A stretch of DNA of 64,000 bases from Athripsodes cinereus (GCA_947579605.1 OX388307.1:26637237-26701236); one strand, 5' to 3'. Shown: positions 23,218 through 35,291, counted from the stretch's first letter. Made by a program: numbers and translations. The notes: generated from the sequence alone by a model not told the origin.

Positions 23218-24320
23218 TTGCACAACGATACTCAATAATATTTGATAATTATAAATAAGTTTTAATTATTAATGCCTTCATAATATTTTCTTCATCGCAA
23301 GTAAGAAGATTTCTCACTCTCACAATCAAGTTATTTTAGTTTGTTCAGTGCTGTTCCTTGTTACTGAAGAAACAAACTTCACAAAAAATAAAAATAATTT
23401 TTTTGAGAATTTCAAAAAAAGTATAACCAATTCATTCATTAATTAATTAAGTTTTACCACGCAAAAGATCAAGCTTACTAGGTAATTTATACAAAGCACA
23501 CGTTAAAAAATACAAGAAATAAAACATTTTAAAGTAATACCTAGATCATAAATTAAGGAAACTTTGCACCTCGGGTGTTTTTGGAAACGAAGACCTAAAT
23601 AATATTCTTCGGCAAACACTCAAAACAAGTGAGTGGGCCGTGAAGGGGCGAGAAATATTATTTTAACGAGTATAATAATGTTTGAGGGATGAAAGTGGGT
23701 GTGGGAAGATTTTACACTGTTCATGATGCGTGTGTTGATGGTAGGGGAATTTACATATTACACTTTATACACGCCTGCACATAGACACACACAGATAAAG
23801 AAAGGGGAGATGGGGGAGCAGCACATATTATCTTTACATCCCGTTAAACGTTCCTCTCACAATAATACATTACAAAATCTTTTCAAATTTAAAATAGGCA
23901 ACCATGTGTTTATTACTTATCTTCTTTCCGTTTCCCACAAACCGTTTCTTTCGAGAATACAGAGAAATTAAAAAAAAAAAAACCGTTAATTGATTTTTAT
24001 TTATTTATTTATTTATTCTTTTTGCACATCATCATTTTTGCTAATAGATCACTAATTGTATAATTTGTGAATTACAAACAAATGTATTATTAAAACTTTT
24101 TATGTTTCACTTATTTGAGAGGTATTTTCTAGACATTTTAATTTTTTTTTATATTATATTTTCATAAACTGCAGCGTGTTGGATTCAATAAAATCACCAA
24201 ATCTTTGATATTTCTTCGTACTTTCTAACCTAGTTGTTATTGGAAAAAGGAATAAGGAATAAAGAAAAAGGGAATAGGATTAAAATCTTGATGTTATCGA
24301 CCGAAGATACTTGTTGGAAG
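23218..24320. other. AT-rich stretch, nothing recognised
   Basis: Includes a short (ATTT)n run at about 23997-24016. No gene or named repeat supported. Confidence 0.45.
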
Positions 24321-24324
24321 TCCA

Positions 24325-24490
24325 TTTCAAGATAAAATTGAATAATAAACCACAATATATAGTTAACTTCCAAATGACTTTTATTAAATTCGCGTACTAG
24401 TGTTCGAAGACTCTCGACTCCATCACCAGGCGATTAGTAAAAAGGAAGTTAACTATTTATATCTGTTTTTTCAATTTTATCTTGGAATAG
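24325..24490 (-). repeat. Inverted-repeat element with degenerate hammerhead core
   Basis: The ends TTTCAAGATAAAATTGAA (left) and TTCAATTTTATCTTGGAA (right), and inside them ATAGTTAACTTCC and GGAAGTTAACTAT, form terminal inverted repeats. Read on the minus strand the middle is CCTGGTGATGGAGTC, GAGAGTCTTCGAAC, ACTAGTACGCG. This follows the 10374-10420 motif, with CTGATGA changed to CTGGTGA and GAAA reduced to GAAC. ATTTAATAAAAGTCA follows, as in the other copy. Two core lesions make it unlikely to cleave. Confidence 0.55.
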
Positions 24491-27400
24491 GGTTAGATTT
24501 CCGGTCAGGACACAATGACCTATTTTAAATTTATCTTAATCAAGGTGTACAAGTGATAAAGATCATCTTTAATTTAATGATAAAAAACTACATTTTGTGT
24601 AATAATAATTAGATGTAAACATTGGAAAACCAAAGCAATACAAACTTTTTAAATCTGATTTAATTAAGAAACGTTACAAAACTATTAAATAAGCCAAGGT
24701 TTTGAAATGCGTAGTTTACTTTGTAGTAAGTCAAAGGAAATATTTCATTGTAAATTACAAAACTCCTATGATGGTTGCTTGTGATGGTTTCATAGTTGCT
24801 TATGTCTCCTGTACGTGTGTGGTTTGTAACCAAGAATTCTAGGTGACATTTTTGTATAGTAGTAGAAGTAGGTACTCTTGTGACCTAGGTAATGTGTAGT
24901 AGGTTTTTGTATGTATGCATGTTAGGGACGACTCAACGGCTTATTGTGTCGTAAGTTGTTGTCGAGATGTCGCCATATATTTCCATAGCACTAAGTAGGG
25001 ATCCGTACGATTGAAGGCAGGATGGTTGTAAACAGGATATTACTACGGTGTTAAAACAAAACATACACAAAAGATCTTGTAGATATACATACAATATTTT
25101 TCCATGTTCTACCGTCATAGTTGTTTTGTTTTCAAATACTTGTAAAATCCATCTTCGTACCTCATAATAGACAGTAGGAAGATGTTTTCATACCTTTGGG
25201 GTACAGTTATACCGGGTCATATTTAGATTTTTAGACATATCAACTTGCAAGTATCAAGCCCAAGCCCAAGTCTGTACCTACATTGTGCTACAATCTATCA
25301 CCTGTCAATTATTTTGGGAAGTGTGAAAGTATCCAATTTGAGGTAAAATATCCTATACTTCACGATACGTTTTGGCTTTTAATAAGTCGTGATAGTTTTC
25401 CACAAAATGTTGCAATAAAAAAATGTCTTAGTTATTATTATAGTTGTCACGTATACGCAGATACCATGCTAATAAAAATATTTAAATAAACAATTTGTTC
25501 ATAATGCCGTTTTTCTTAAAAACTAGCATAAAATATATTTATAATTATGTAACCACATCTGTCAAAGGAAGAATTCAGCAGAATATTATTGTTGAAATGT
25601 TATAAACCAAACTATTCGCACTCAGTACTCAGCAACTGTTTCAAATTAATCTTTCACTGTATCTTCTATTTTGTCTTCATTAAAAGATTAATAAACAAAT
25701 AAATGGTCTGTCAATGTCATTCTCATTTAGAAACCACATTAACAAAATGTTGTTTTATTGGAAAAACTCACATCGGATGAATTGGTAAAGTTTCCTAAAG
25801 CTCATAAATTGGTTCGTGGCTGGATAAGCTCTTGTTTTTGTGGGCGTTCAAAATAATGACCAACAATTCGAATCGGTGACAGTGAAAAAGATAGAACATT
25901 ATCCGAGAGAATAAATAAATAAATTTCATATACAATGAATAAAAAGCGTTACAGAGATTGAGAATCTTTAACAATATTGATGGATGGAAAGATATAGAAG
26001 GTTGTAGAGGAAAGTATCCCAAAAGGTTTTGCCGTGTAGAGACGGAAGACAAAATAATATATCATTCACGTACAAAGAGTGAATGTGTTCTTATTTGTCT
26101 TGTAGTTTGTTTCTTAGAGGAGTTTATTTGCGTACATATTATTATGTTTTATAATATTATACATATCTACATACGTATGGGGGTATTATTACGGTAAGTT
26201 CTCGTCTTGTGAGTCTTTCAGTAACGTCATTACGGAAGCTGAAAGGATTTGGAAGAGAAAAATAATATTTTTTGTCGTGACACTACAAATATTCATTCAC
26301 ACACACACACGACGATACTTGCAAAAAGAATTGTAACACTTTGTTATATTTGATCCTTTTGAAATATTGTTGAATGGGTTTCAAGTTCAGTAGAGCCATT
26401 GGCAAAGAGTATTTTGTTAATTATACAAAGGTAACGAGTATCATGTAAAAGAGAAATATTTGTAAACATCACGTACAATACGTCATATAACTATTGTATC
26501 ATCAGAATGCCCTACGTTTCCTCAGATAGACACCAGAATATTGAACCTGAATCAAGAACGAGTAAAATTTCATATTTCATCAATTGAACGCATCATAGTT
26601 TAATTTATGAAATTTCTAATTATGTTTACGTAATTATATAATTTTTTCCCTTAAGAAATGATATGATGATAAAATGATTAACAATAAATGTGATTTTGCA
26701 TATAATAACACCAAAACAACCTTAACCTAATCTACAAATCAATCAAACGTAAAAATTTAAGTATTTTTGTGACATGGCAAACGCCTAAGAAAAATGCAAA
26801 TAATTAATTTTGTGCTTAAAAAATTCACAAAATTCCACCGGATTCTTATTTTAACAGGTAAAATACTACATATCTACATAAAAATAATTCAATATAATTG
26901 ACCTTTAGATACGTTCACATAATCTAAAACAAATTCATAGAATGCTTCAAATTAGTGAGTTATTTATATTAATTTTAATGTGTCTGATTTTTAAAATACT
27001 GTCTCAGCAGATAAATCAATACTTTGTAGGCTTGCTGGGTCATATTATTAACATGTTCTCTAAGGTGGAAGTCTTGCGTATATTTATTAACGTTCCTTGT
27101 ATATCATGTATCAGACTTTAGTATATATAATAATTGTTTCAACCTTCATAAGAATGGAACGAGTGGGAGAGAGACGTCAAGATGAAAATACAACGGCCAT
27201 TACAATTGAAGATATCTCTGATATAATTTATTATTCACAATATAAAATATTAACCATCCTGAAGTTAGTAGGTAAATCAAGTACTGCACCCTCATGAATA
27301 TAAAATAAGGAATGCCAGTAATAATGTTATCCTCAAGTGGCTACATCAAACGACTTACTTGAAAAGAGTGGAAGCTCTTCACTACTCTTCAATATACACC

Positions 27401-27540
27401 CTTATAATGCTATTGTTCTTTTTACATATTTTAATTATTTTATTCAAAGAATGCTTTTTTAATATTTAAAATCTAGCACACTTTAGGAATACATACTTAA
27501 CATATTTTAATATTTTCATTTAATAAAAATTAAGATAATA
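24491..27540. other. Long AT-rich stretch, nothing recognised
   Basis: Contains a short (CA)n at about 26299-26312. ORFs at 25283-25489, 25958-26197 and 27097-27297 have no recognisable motif. No feature supported. Confidence 0.45.
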
Positions 27541-27690
27541 GGGTTCAGGATGGATGGCAAAAAATAATCGCTGAAATTAAGATGTAAAATGTTTTTACTT
27601 TTCCGAATACCTGCGTTTTACAGGTCACTCGAAAATTCTGGAAAAAGAGTGGGAGAACGATTCATTGCTGGATGCTCCACAGAACAGGTC
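27541..27690 (-). repeat. SINE-like 261-bp family, head-side half
   Basis: GGTTCAGGATGGATGGCAAA, AAGATGTAAAATG, TTTTACAGGTCACTCGAAAA, AGAGTGGGAGAACGATTCAT and GGATGCTCCACAGAAC match the head and middle blocks. The tail-proximal block is missing. Confidence 0.75.
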
Positions 27691-28067
27691 CATAAAACTA
27701 ATATCAACCCAATTTGAGAAAGTGATATGTAATATACAAGCATAACTATGAGAGTATTTATTTATTTAAACATATTTTCACAAGTACATTTTTTTTATTG
27801 TTACAAGTATATATAAAAACACTATTTATAGATTAGCCGCAAAACAAACAAACAATAAACAAATACAATTAGAAAAACAAAAGAATATCTAAATATAATA
27901 ACAGTAAAAACAATAAATACACAGGTATGTACATGACAAGTTTTCATTATAATAAAAAATTAAGCTCAGAGGAATTCCAATAAAAAAATAGGACATCCAC
28001 TTTTCACTTCATTTACGAGTGAACAACGCGAATAAGACATTTAAATATCGGATATATATGTATGTCA

Positions 28068-28157
28068 ACCATCCTAAATGGCTTTATTTTTATTGACACG
28101 AAGAAGACAGCTTCTGTTTTATTTTCACATGTGGGATATACCGTGATGGTATAGATA
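28068..28157 (+). repeat. SINE-like 261-bp family, tail-side fragment
   Basis: CAACCATCCTAAATGGCTTT, GACACGAAGAAGACAGCTTC, then CATGTGGGATATACCGTGAT and GGTATAG. An internal piece covering the CTGGCTACCCC block is deleted. Confidence 0.7.
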
Positions 28158-28606
28158 AAAAGTTATGTATGAGTAGTGACAGGACAAATAAAACTTGTAT
28201 CATTAATTTCAATTAAGAATAGTCAGCTAAATCTTTTATATTTATAACCGAGTAAACACGAAAACTTGTCTAGTAATGAATGTTGTGGACTATTTTTGTC
28301 TATAAGGACATTGTTTTCTGAAGTAGTATCAGGTAGCTGTCAAGATGTATATACAACCAACGATTTCTGTGAAGGGAAGGAGTACTTATTCTTCAGACAA
28401 CTGTCACTTACAGAAATCTAGAATACGGGCCGTGGGGTTCTTGTTACTTCTCTTGAAAAATAAGAAAATCAGTGAAATACTTATCTAATTATTTTACATT
28501 CTTGACATTCTTGATGATTCAATATGAAAAATCACCTCCGTTTCTTATAGGTACTTATAAAGATCTATATTGTTGATTTGGTTATAAAAGGTTAAAAAGT
28601 TATTTG
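28158..28606. other. AT-rich stretch, nothing recognised
   Basis: No feature supported. Confidence 0.5.
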
Positions 28607-28607
28607 T

Positions 28608-28860
28608 CCCGTGGAGCACCCGGTAAAGAATTGGTCTCCCACTCTTCTGCGTAAGTTTTCGAGTGTCCCGTAAAAGGCAGGTGTTCGAAAAAATAAGACA
28701 TTTTACATCTTAAATTCAGCGTTGAGGTTTGCCACCCATCCTGAATGTCTTGATTTTATACTGGCACGAAGAGGACAGTTTGCATGTTTCTTACATGCAG
28801 CTGATCTGCTGGCTACCCCACTTGTGGGATATGCCGTGATGGTATGGTATAGTATAGTAG
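28608..28860 (+). repeat. SINE-like 261-bp family, full-length copy
   Basis: Starts CCCGTGGAGCACCCGG and ends GCCGTGATGGTATGGTATAG(TATAG). All blocks of the 13193 copy are present in order. Flanks are similar over about 24 bp (TATAAAAGGTTAAAAAGTTA before, TATAAAAGGTAAAATTCATT after), a probable imperfect target duplication. Confidence 0.8.
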
Positions 28861-28945
28861 TATAAAAGGTAAAATTCATTATTTTTTATGACTGTTCATT
28901 GTTACCTATTCATAGACTCACGACCTGTACAGCATGAATGAAAGT

Positions 28946-31043
28946 TAACGTGAGCTCCCGTGGTAGTACTTTGCCACGGCTAGCTTGGGGGCCACGTTAC
29001 AAGAAAAGTTCCTCTTAAGTAGGTGGGTACTAATATACAAAATAAAAAAAAATAATAATTATAATCATAAATACGATTTATTCAAGGGAATAATTTATAT
29101 GCATGGACCAATGCAAAATAAACAATAACACTGACGTGTTCACACAGTAAAAAAAAAAAAACACATGTAAGTACTATTATCATATAGTAATAGAATATAA
29201 GTAATGTACAAAAATTATAAATAAAAAACAATTACTTCTTCGATGCGCTGGCTAAACGCGAGGGCGCGACCCTCAGCGATTGTAGTACAATTAACACAAT
29301 GTCTATATATGTGTCACGAAGAGTCCAGTTGCAGTGCACAAATATAGTTCCCGATGAACAACTTCACAATGGAATATTTTATCAATAGTCTATTAATCAC
29401 TCGTCGAATATATGATATTGCAATCAAATTAAAATAATAGTCTCAGATGATAGTAATGAAATTCACTTTTCAATTTATTTCTCACTTTCGATGAATCACT
29501 TCTCACTTAGGTATTTGTATATCGTAAATACCTAGCAGACAAGGCGAGTACTATATCGGTGTTACGCGCACGGATGTTGAAAAACTTCTGAACTCTCGTC
29601 CTTGAACTGCGCTGGCTTATATAGTTCTCCGGGGCGGCAGACAGAGACAGAAATAAAATTGTTCTGTCTCCTTCTATGTCCTTGTACTTTTCTTCAATGG
29701 CAGTATGAAATAGTATGTATTTTAAATTTGATTGCTTTATCATAGTATGAAGAATATTAAAATGATTAAAATGCGATGTTTTTTCTTTCTTGAAGTTACA
29801 GCCGTTTTTCGGGAAATAATTATCAAACAAGATTATTTACATACATTTGAATTATGGAACAAATACTTAACTTATCTTAACATATGCAAAATTATTTACA
29901 ATCAATTTTCACCTAGATATCTTCATCTCTAAACAACAATTTATTTAATTAAATACATTTTCATGTTCTTTTGATATACATAGGTATCGTAGGATTTTAA
30001 AACAATAGTTATGACTCTAAGATTACCATAAAGTTTGATCCTATACCTACCGATACTTTACATACTCGATCTACTTTAAATATAAAAAAAATCTCAATTG
30101 TAACATATCTTCATAATATCTTATTGAAATCATTAAATATTATTAGTGTATACCTCGGTCTATCAACAAGCAATTATTTACATATCAAACATTATTATTT
30201 CTTATAATATCCAATTATTTACACACGTCCTTAATCAAGTTTATTATTACTTTTGTTTTTAAATATGCAAAACTTTCTTTATACCTATCTCAATGCCAGA
30301 TATTAAATCCAAATTATATTTTTCAATATAATGACAATATCCCATAAGTCGTGTGACTTGATAGATATTTATTAGATGCAATGAATCAGTGATACAATTA
30401 ATCATTGGATGGACACATCTATATAATTATAATAAAATTAATTCTTTCCGTACTAGTAAATATTAACTACCTACTATATTATTTACATTTTTACATATTT
30501 AAACATTTCTTTTACTCAATAAATTACTATATGCAATATTTACACAGGTTAGGTATATTTTAGGATCTCTCATACGACCCAATGTATTATCACATACATC
30601 ATATCAAAAATCATACAAAATAAATTAGAATTAAAATATTACTATACCTAGCGCGGACATTAGTCATTATTATTAAACAGGTGTAAAAACAAAACACTTT
30701 GTTAAACAAAAGGGAATATCATAAAGCCATTAATATTTTTGTAGAAAAAGTTACAACAAAATAAAATTACCCAGCGGCTAAGTGAGTAGTCACCAGAACT
30801 CTCATTGTTATATGGGATAGTTATAATCCTGCCATTGTTTATTTAACTTTCACTAATACATACAATAGTATCTAAGTGCAGGTAGATATATAGGTACATA
30901 AAAATAAATGCATCAATATTTGGATTTTTCTAGACTTTCTTGCGAACTCTATTATTTGAAATAAATATTCCCTTATCAACAAAACAATATTATATTCATC
31001 ATAATGTTTTCCGTCATAATTAATTAGCAATGCATATCAAATT
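28946..31043 (-). repeat. 3' LTR of the Ty3/gypsy element
   Basis: 2,098 bp, unusually long for a Ty3/gypsy LTR. Minus-strand reading includes a TATA box (TATATAAG, complement at about 29617-29625) followed ~28 nt downstream by TTCAG, an initiator-like site. A polyadenylation signal AATAAA lies at 29077-29082. Its 3' end (28947-29000) can fold using TAACGTG/CACGTTA and CCGTGG/CCACGG. The two small ORFs inside (29507-29830 minus, 29732-29932 plus) overlap the promoter and look spurious. Confidence 0.9.
29615..29627 (-). promoter_or_regulatory. LTR TATA box (3' LTR copy)
   Basis: GAACTATATAAG on the minus strand, with an initiator-like TTCAGAAG about 30 nt downstream. The identical site in the 5' LTR (37079-37091) would drive the element's RNA. 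Confidence 0.6.
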
Positions 31044-31694
31044 CGACACCCCCTTCTTGACGGAAAAATTATGTTCAATGATACTTAAATTATTCTTAAC
31101 CAATTACAAGTCCCGAAAAAATTACATCATTCTTAAATTATTACATATACAATCAATAATGTGTGCAAACTAGATAACCAAGGTATGTACCGATATATTT
31201 AAAAATTTACTTTAAACCCGATAGGCGCCAACTCATTCTTCTTATTTAGATGTTCGACGGAGAATGAGTAAGACCGTCATGCTCAATGATAATATTATCG
31301 GCAACACACCTGTATTATCCCATCTGCACACCACATATTAGGCAAAAAATAAAAAACATAATTATTGCCAACTTATAGCCTATATACAGATCATCTTAAC
31401 TAATGTTGTGTGAACACGTCAGTCCTATTTACAACTTAACACTAATCTTACCTACATGTTATCCTAAGCTTACCTAAACTCTACTTAAACTGCGCAGTTT
31501 AACTAATATTTACACTAACTACCTTTCTACATACACGCACCTACCTAACTATTTATATATTTACAATTGATTAATTATGAAAGAATTATTTATATTGCAC
31601 TCATATTTACACGCGATGATTTAAGGATACTAGGTATTTATAATTACAATTTACAACGATTATGATTTTTTTTTAAGAGACACGTATAATATAT
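31044..31694 (-). other. Element 3' untranslated region and polypurine tract
   Basis: About 650 bp separate the pol stop from the 3' LTR, with no env-like ORF. The polypurine tract AAGAAGGGGG (minus strand) lies at 31049-31058. It does not abut the LTR identity: TGTCG (31044-31048) intervenes. Those five bases may be the true LTR start that the 5' LTR has lost. Confidence 0.7.
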
Positions 31695-34600
31695 TTACTC
31701 AGCCGTTTCTTCTAATAGCTCTCCGCCAATTTCCTCTTGTACAGACTCGATGTCTTCCGTAGTGTTTGGGGCTGATCGAAGGTTATCTACGTGAACCTTG
31801 ATAGGTTTTCCACGTCTGTCAATCCAATATACGTTTCCTCGGCCAACCGACATCAAAACAGAGTAAGGCCCTGACCATTTTGGCGCAAAACCTCCATGAA
31901 ACCCAGCTAAGTGATTTGAAATAGGATGTTCTTTCATCATGACTTCTTGACCGGTGGTAAATTTAGGTATGGTGGTCGTCGCAGACGCATATTTTTCACA
32001 ATAACGTGCTTGATTTTGACGTATTAAGTTATCCTCGTCTGTGCGGTCACGTGCTTGTTCCACTTGATCGTTATCCGATGCAGGTATATGTGCCCATTCT
32101 CCTGGCTGCTTCCGTTCATATCCTAATAAGGCCTGTGATGGGGTTACTCCTGTAGCGTCGTTACGTCGACCTCGAAGCGCTCCAATTATTCGAGGTAAAC
32201 ACTCATCCCAATGACGATGTTCTCTATTGAGAAGATGAATTCTTAATCCCTTCTTGATTTCCTGGTTTCTTCTCTCCGTTATGTTCGCTCTGGCATGGTA
32301 AACTGCAGTGGTCCAATGTTGGCATTGCCAACGCTCGATGGCCAACTTCCATGATCTATGTATAAATTGTCGTCCATTATCTGAGAGTATGGCCCTTGGA
32401 TAACCATATCGTGAGAATACTTCCGTTTCCAGGATCCTTACGATTTGAGATGCTTGTCCAGCCTTTATTGGAAATGCTTCCACCCACTTGGAAAACATAT
32501 CGGTGACTACCAGTAGGCACTTGTTTCCTTTCAATGATCGTGGATAAGGCCCCATTAAATCTACTGCTACAATTTCAAAAGCATGCTGTGCTTGGTATGC
32601 TCCTAAGGGAGCATGTGGACGGTCGGGCAAAGCTCTTGCTTTTGCGCACACGATGCATCTTTTTACGTATCGCCGTATATCACTGTTCATTCCGGACCAT
32701 AAATAGTATTGTCGGACAGCTCTGATCGTCTCTTTCTCTCCAGGATGTCCTGCTCGACACCCATTATGATAACTTTTGATCACTTTTGAGATCATAAATT
32801 TAGGTACGATCATTTTCTCTGTCTCACCATCTTCCATAGCACGATAAAGGCAACCGTCACGTAATCGATAAAATTGATTTTCTGTATTGGAATTGGAATT
32901 GTCCGCCGAAACTTGATGCTCTAAGCTACTGATGAGCCTCATAATCCTAACATCAGATCTCTGAGCCATACGCACTTTATCTGCTAATCCTATGGTAATA
33001 TCTTCGTCACTGGTAGCTTGATGTTGAGGTGACGATCCTAATTCATCTTCAATATGCATCACTTGTGGAACATTGGATCCTGTCTTCCAGCCTTCCTGGT
33101 GTACTGCTGGATACATGGCTCTACTTATTTCCGTATCTGGGTAAGTAAGAACTTGCTCGGGGCTACGAGAAAGATAATCCGGAAGTTGATTCTTCTCGCC
33201 GGGACAATGTTCAATGGTGAAATTATATTCTTGAAGAAGCAATGCCCACCTTGTAAACTTGGCTCGTTCATCCTTGGCGCTGTCCAACCATGTTAAGGCT
33301 CTGTTGTCGGTCCTCAAGATAAAATGTCTACCTTCTAAGAAGGCACGGTATCTTTTGATGGCCCAAACTGCGGCCCATGCTTCTTGCTCATTTGAGTGCC
33401 ATTTTTGCTCAGCGTCAGTAAAACGAGCACTTGCATAAGAGATAACATCTCTACCGCCATCTGAACGTTCATGAAATAATACTGCTGCAACACCGAGCAT
33501 GCTTGCGTCCGTTTGTAAAATAAACTTTCGGTTAAAATCAGGTCTACATAGAGTCTTTGGTTTAGTCATCTCAACCTTGACACGCTCCATAGCTTGGTTA
33601 GCACGGGCATTCCATTTAAATGGTCTTTTTACACTTAATAAATCTGTAAGTGGTGCTGCTAATTCAGAAAAACGAGGTATATACTCCCGCAGCCAGTTGC
33701 ATAAGCCTAGAAAAGCACGTAACTGTCTTCTGGTTGTTGGGACAGGAGTCTCCATAACGCTAATCTCGTGAACCTTTTGTGCCTGGTTTCCGGAAGCTGT
33801 TACAACATGGCCCAGGTAGTCTATTTCCTTGGTGACAAGTTTACATTTATCGGCCGCACATCGTAGACTATACTGTTGTAATCTTTCCATAACCAACCGG
33901 AGATGACGTTTATGTGACTCCCAATCTGGTGAATATATTATCAGATCGTCTAAGTAAACAAGCACAAATTCTCGTAAGTAACCTGCAAGCACTTCCTGCG
34001 ACATGATCTTCTGAAAGGTTCGAGGAGAACCCTTCAAACCAAAAGGCATAACTTTAAATTGATATGACGCGCCATCAGGCGTGGTGAACGCAGTATAAAT
34101 CTTGGAATCCTCATCCATTGGCACCTGCCAGTATCCCTTCTGTAAATCTATTGTTGAGAATAACTTTGCGTTGCCCAAGTCTTTAAGTGTCTCATGAATG
34201 ATAGGTAAGGGAGAAGCTGCATCTTCGGTGACGTCATTCAGTTTTCGGTAATCTACACAAAATCTATACTCGTCTTTGCCTTTCTTGGGAACCATAACGA
34301 TTGGAAAGCTGTACGGAGATCTGCTTGCTTCAATTACTCCATCCGCTAGCATTCCTTCAAGTTGGGAGTATAAGTTACGTTTCTTAGCATCTGACAGCTT
34401 ATAAGGTGGAAGTCTAATAGGTGCATTATCCCGCAGTGTGATGGTGTGAGGTTGTAACGGCGCAGGACCAGCATATGGCAAGAAGATATCCTTAAATTCA
34501 TCCAGAATCTCGTTCAGCTCCTCATGTTCAGTCCTGGACAATGTGGCTGGTAGTTCTGGAAACTCTACTTTTCTTGAATCGATACCAGCTCTTCTTACTG

Positions 34601-35291
34601 GCAAAAGGTGCGTTGTCATCCGTTCCTCTCTTCCAAAATGTAAACATCCTCGATACAGGTCCAAAACTGCCTGATGTTTAGCCAACCATTCTATGCCAAG
34701 AATTATGTCTTCCCGGAGATCTTCTGATACCAAAAACTCCTCCTCCATTATTGCCTCCTGTACCTGCATCCTCAATGAAATCGTTCCATGTACATCCATA
34801 CGCGTACCGAAATTTGCCAACTGCAATTTTTTTATGGATGTATTTTGTACATTTCCCTCTACCAGGGATAACTTGATAAGGTTGTGGGATGACGCTGAAT
34901 CCACCAATGCAATTCGCTCCTTGCCGCTTATTTCTATTCTTATCTTAGGAAGAACGACACGCCCAGGGTTGGTGATGATATTACACTCAGGAGTTACTTC
35001 AACTTCAATGGCATCGAAGTCTTCTACAGGCAGCCTCCTTGGAACATGCATATCCTCCACTTGGATATGTCCGTGGGATGTGTTATCCACGCTTTGTTCA
35101 CTCTGGAGACTCCTATTTCCTCTTCCTTCACCATCCGAGTGTATCATCGCTTCGACAATAACTGTCTGTACTGCTGGCTCTTCGTCTGGGTGGGGTTCTT
35201 CGATGGTGGCCGTATCTCTTAGTCGCGGTGCCCTTGGGTTGGACGAGGTCCGAACTGTCCTTGACCCGGGCGTTGTCCGTTTAAAGGCCGA
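31695..35291 (-). CDS. pol: Ty3/gypsy Pol (protease, reverse transcriptase, RNase H, integrase)
   Basis: 1,150 residues from the first Met at 35147. The frame is open back to 35291 and overlaps gag in the -1 frame, so Pol is probably made as a Gag-Pol fusion by frameshifting at 35279-35285. Domains in residues from that Met: retropepsin around 65-160 with LVDSASSHNL (Asp83; DSA in place of the usual DTG/DSG) and ILGIEWL; reverse transcriptase 245-500 with Asp334 (FSTIDLQKGYWQ) and YLDD at 398-401; RNase H 540-665 with Asp547, Glu589, Asp614 and Asp657; integrase 780-1010 with the H-x6-H…C-x2-C zinc site (H794, H801, C831, C834) and Asp863, Asp923, Glu958; then a GPY/F module (KWSGPYSV, ~1090). 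All catalytic residues are present. It copies the element RNA and integrates the cDNA. Confidence 0.95.
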   Translation of the reverse strand, partial: SAFKRTTPGSRTVRTSSNPRAPRLRDTATIEEPHPDEEPAVQTVIVEAMIHSDGEGRGNRSLQSEQSVDNTSHGHIQVEDMHVPRRLPVEDFDAIEVEVTPECNIITNPGRVVLPKIRIEISGKERIALVDSASSHNLIKLSLVEGNVQNTSIKKLQLANFGTRMDVHGTISLRMQVQEAIMEEEFLVSEDLREDIILGIEWLAKHQAVLDLYRGCLHFGREERMTTHLLPVRRAGIDSRKVEFPELPATLSRTEHEELNEILDEFKDIFLPYAGPAPLQPHTITLRDNAPIRLPPYKLSDAKKRNLYSQLEGMLADGVIEASRSPYSFPIVMVPKKGKDEYRFCVDYRKLNDVTEDAASPLPIIHETLKDLGNAKLFSTIDLQKGYWQVPMDEDSKIYTAFTTPDGASYQFKVMPFGLKGSPRTFQKIMSQEVLAGYLREFVLVYLDDLIIYSPDWESHKRHLRLVMERLQQYSLRCAADKCKLVTKEIDYLGHVVTASGNQAQKVHEISVMETPVPTTRRQLRAFLGLCNWLREYIPRFSELAAPLTDLLSVKRPFKWNARANQAMERVKVEMTKPKTLCRPDFNRKFILQTDASMLGVAAVLFHERSDGGRDVISYASARFTDAEQKWHSNEQEAWAAVWAIKRYRAFLEGRHFILRTDNRALTWLDSAKDERAKFTRWALLLQEYNFTIEHCPGEKNQLPDYLSRSPEQVLTYPDTEISRAMYPAVHQEGWKTGSNVPQVMHIEDELGSSPQHQATSDEDITIGLADKVRMAQRSDVRIMRLISSLEHQVSADNSNSNTENQFYRLRDGCLYRAMEDGETEKMIVPKFMISKVIKSYHNGCRAGHPGEKETIRAVRQYYLWSGMNSDIRRYVKRCIVCAKARALPDRPHAPLGAYQAQHAFEIVAVDLMGPYPRSLKGNKCLLVVTDMFSKWVEAFPIKAGQASQIVRILETEVFSRYGYPRAILSDNGRQFIHRSWKLAIERWQCQHWTTAVYHARANITERRNQEIKKGLRIHLLNREHRHWDECLPRIIGALRGRRNDATGVTPSQALLGYERKQPGEWAHIPASDNDQVEQARDRTDEDNLIRQNQARYCEKYASATTTIPKFTTGQEVMMKEHPISNHLAGFHGGFAPKWSGPYSVLMSVGRGNVYWIDRRGKPIKVHVDNLRSAPNTTEDIESVQEEIGGELLEETAE

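Noticed and set aside
29507..29932. ORFs of 107 and 66 residues in the LTR, duplicated at 36971-37396, as possible LTR-encoded accessory genes
   Set aside because: They overlap the TATA box on opposite strands, the minus-strand one begins upstream of the transcription start, and no domain is visible. Their identity in both LTRs only reflects LTR duplication.
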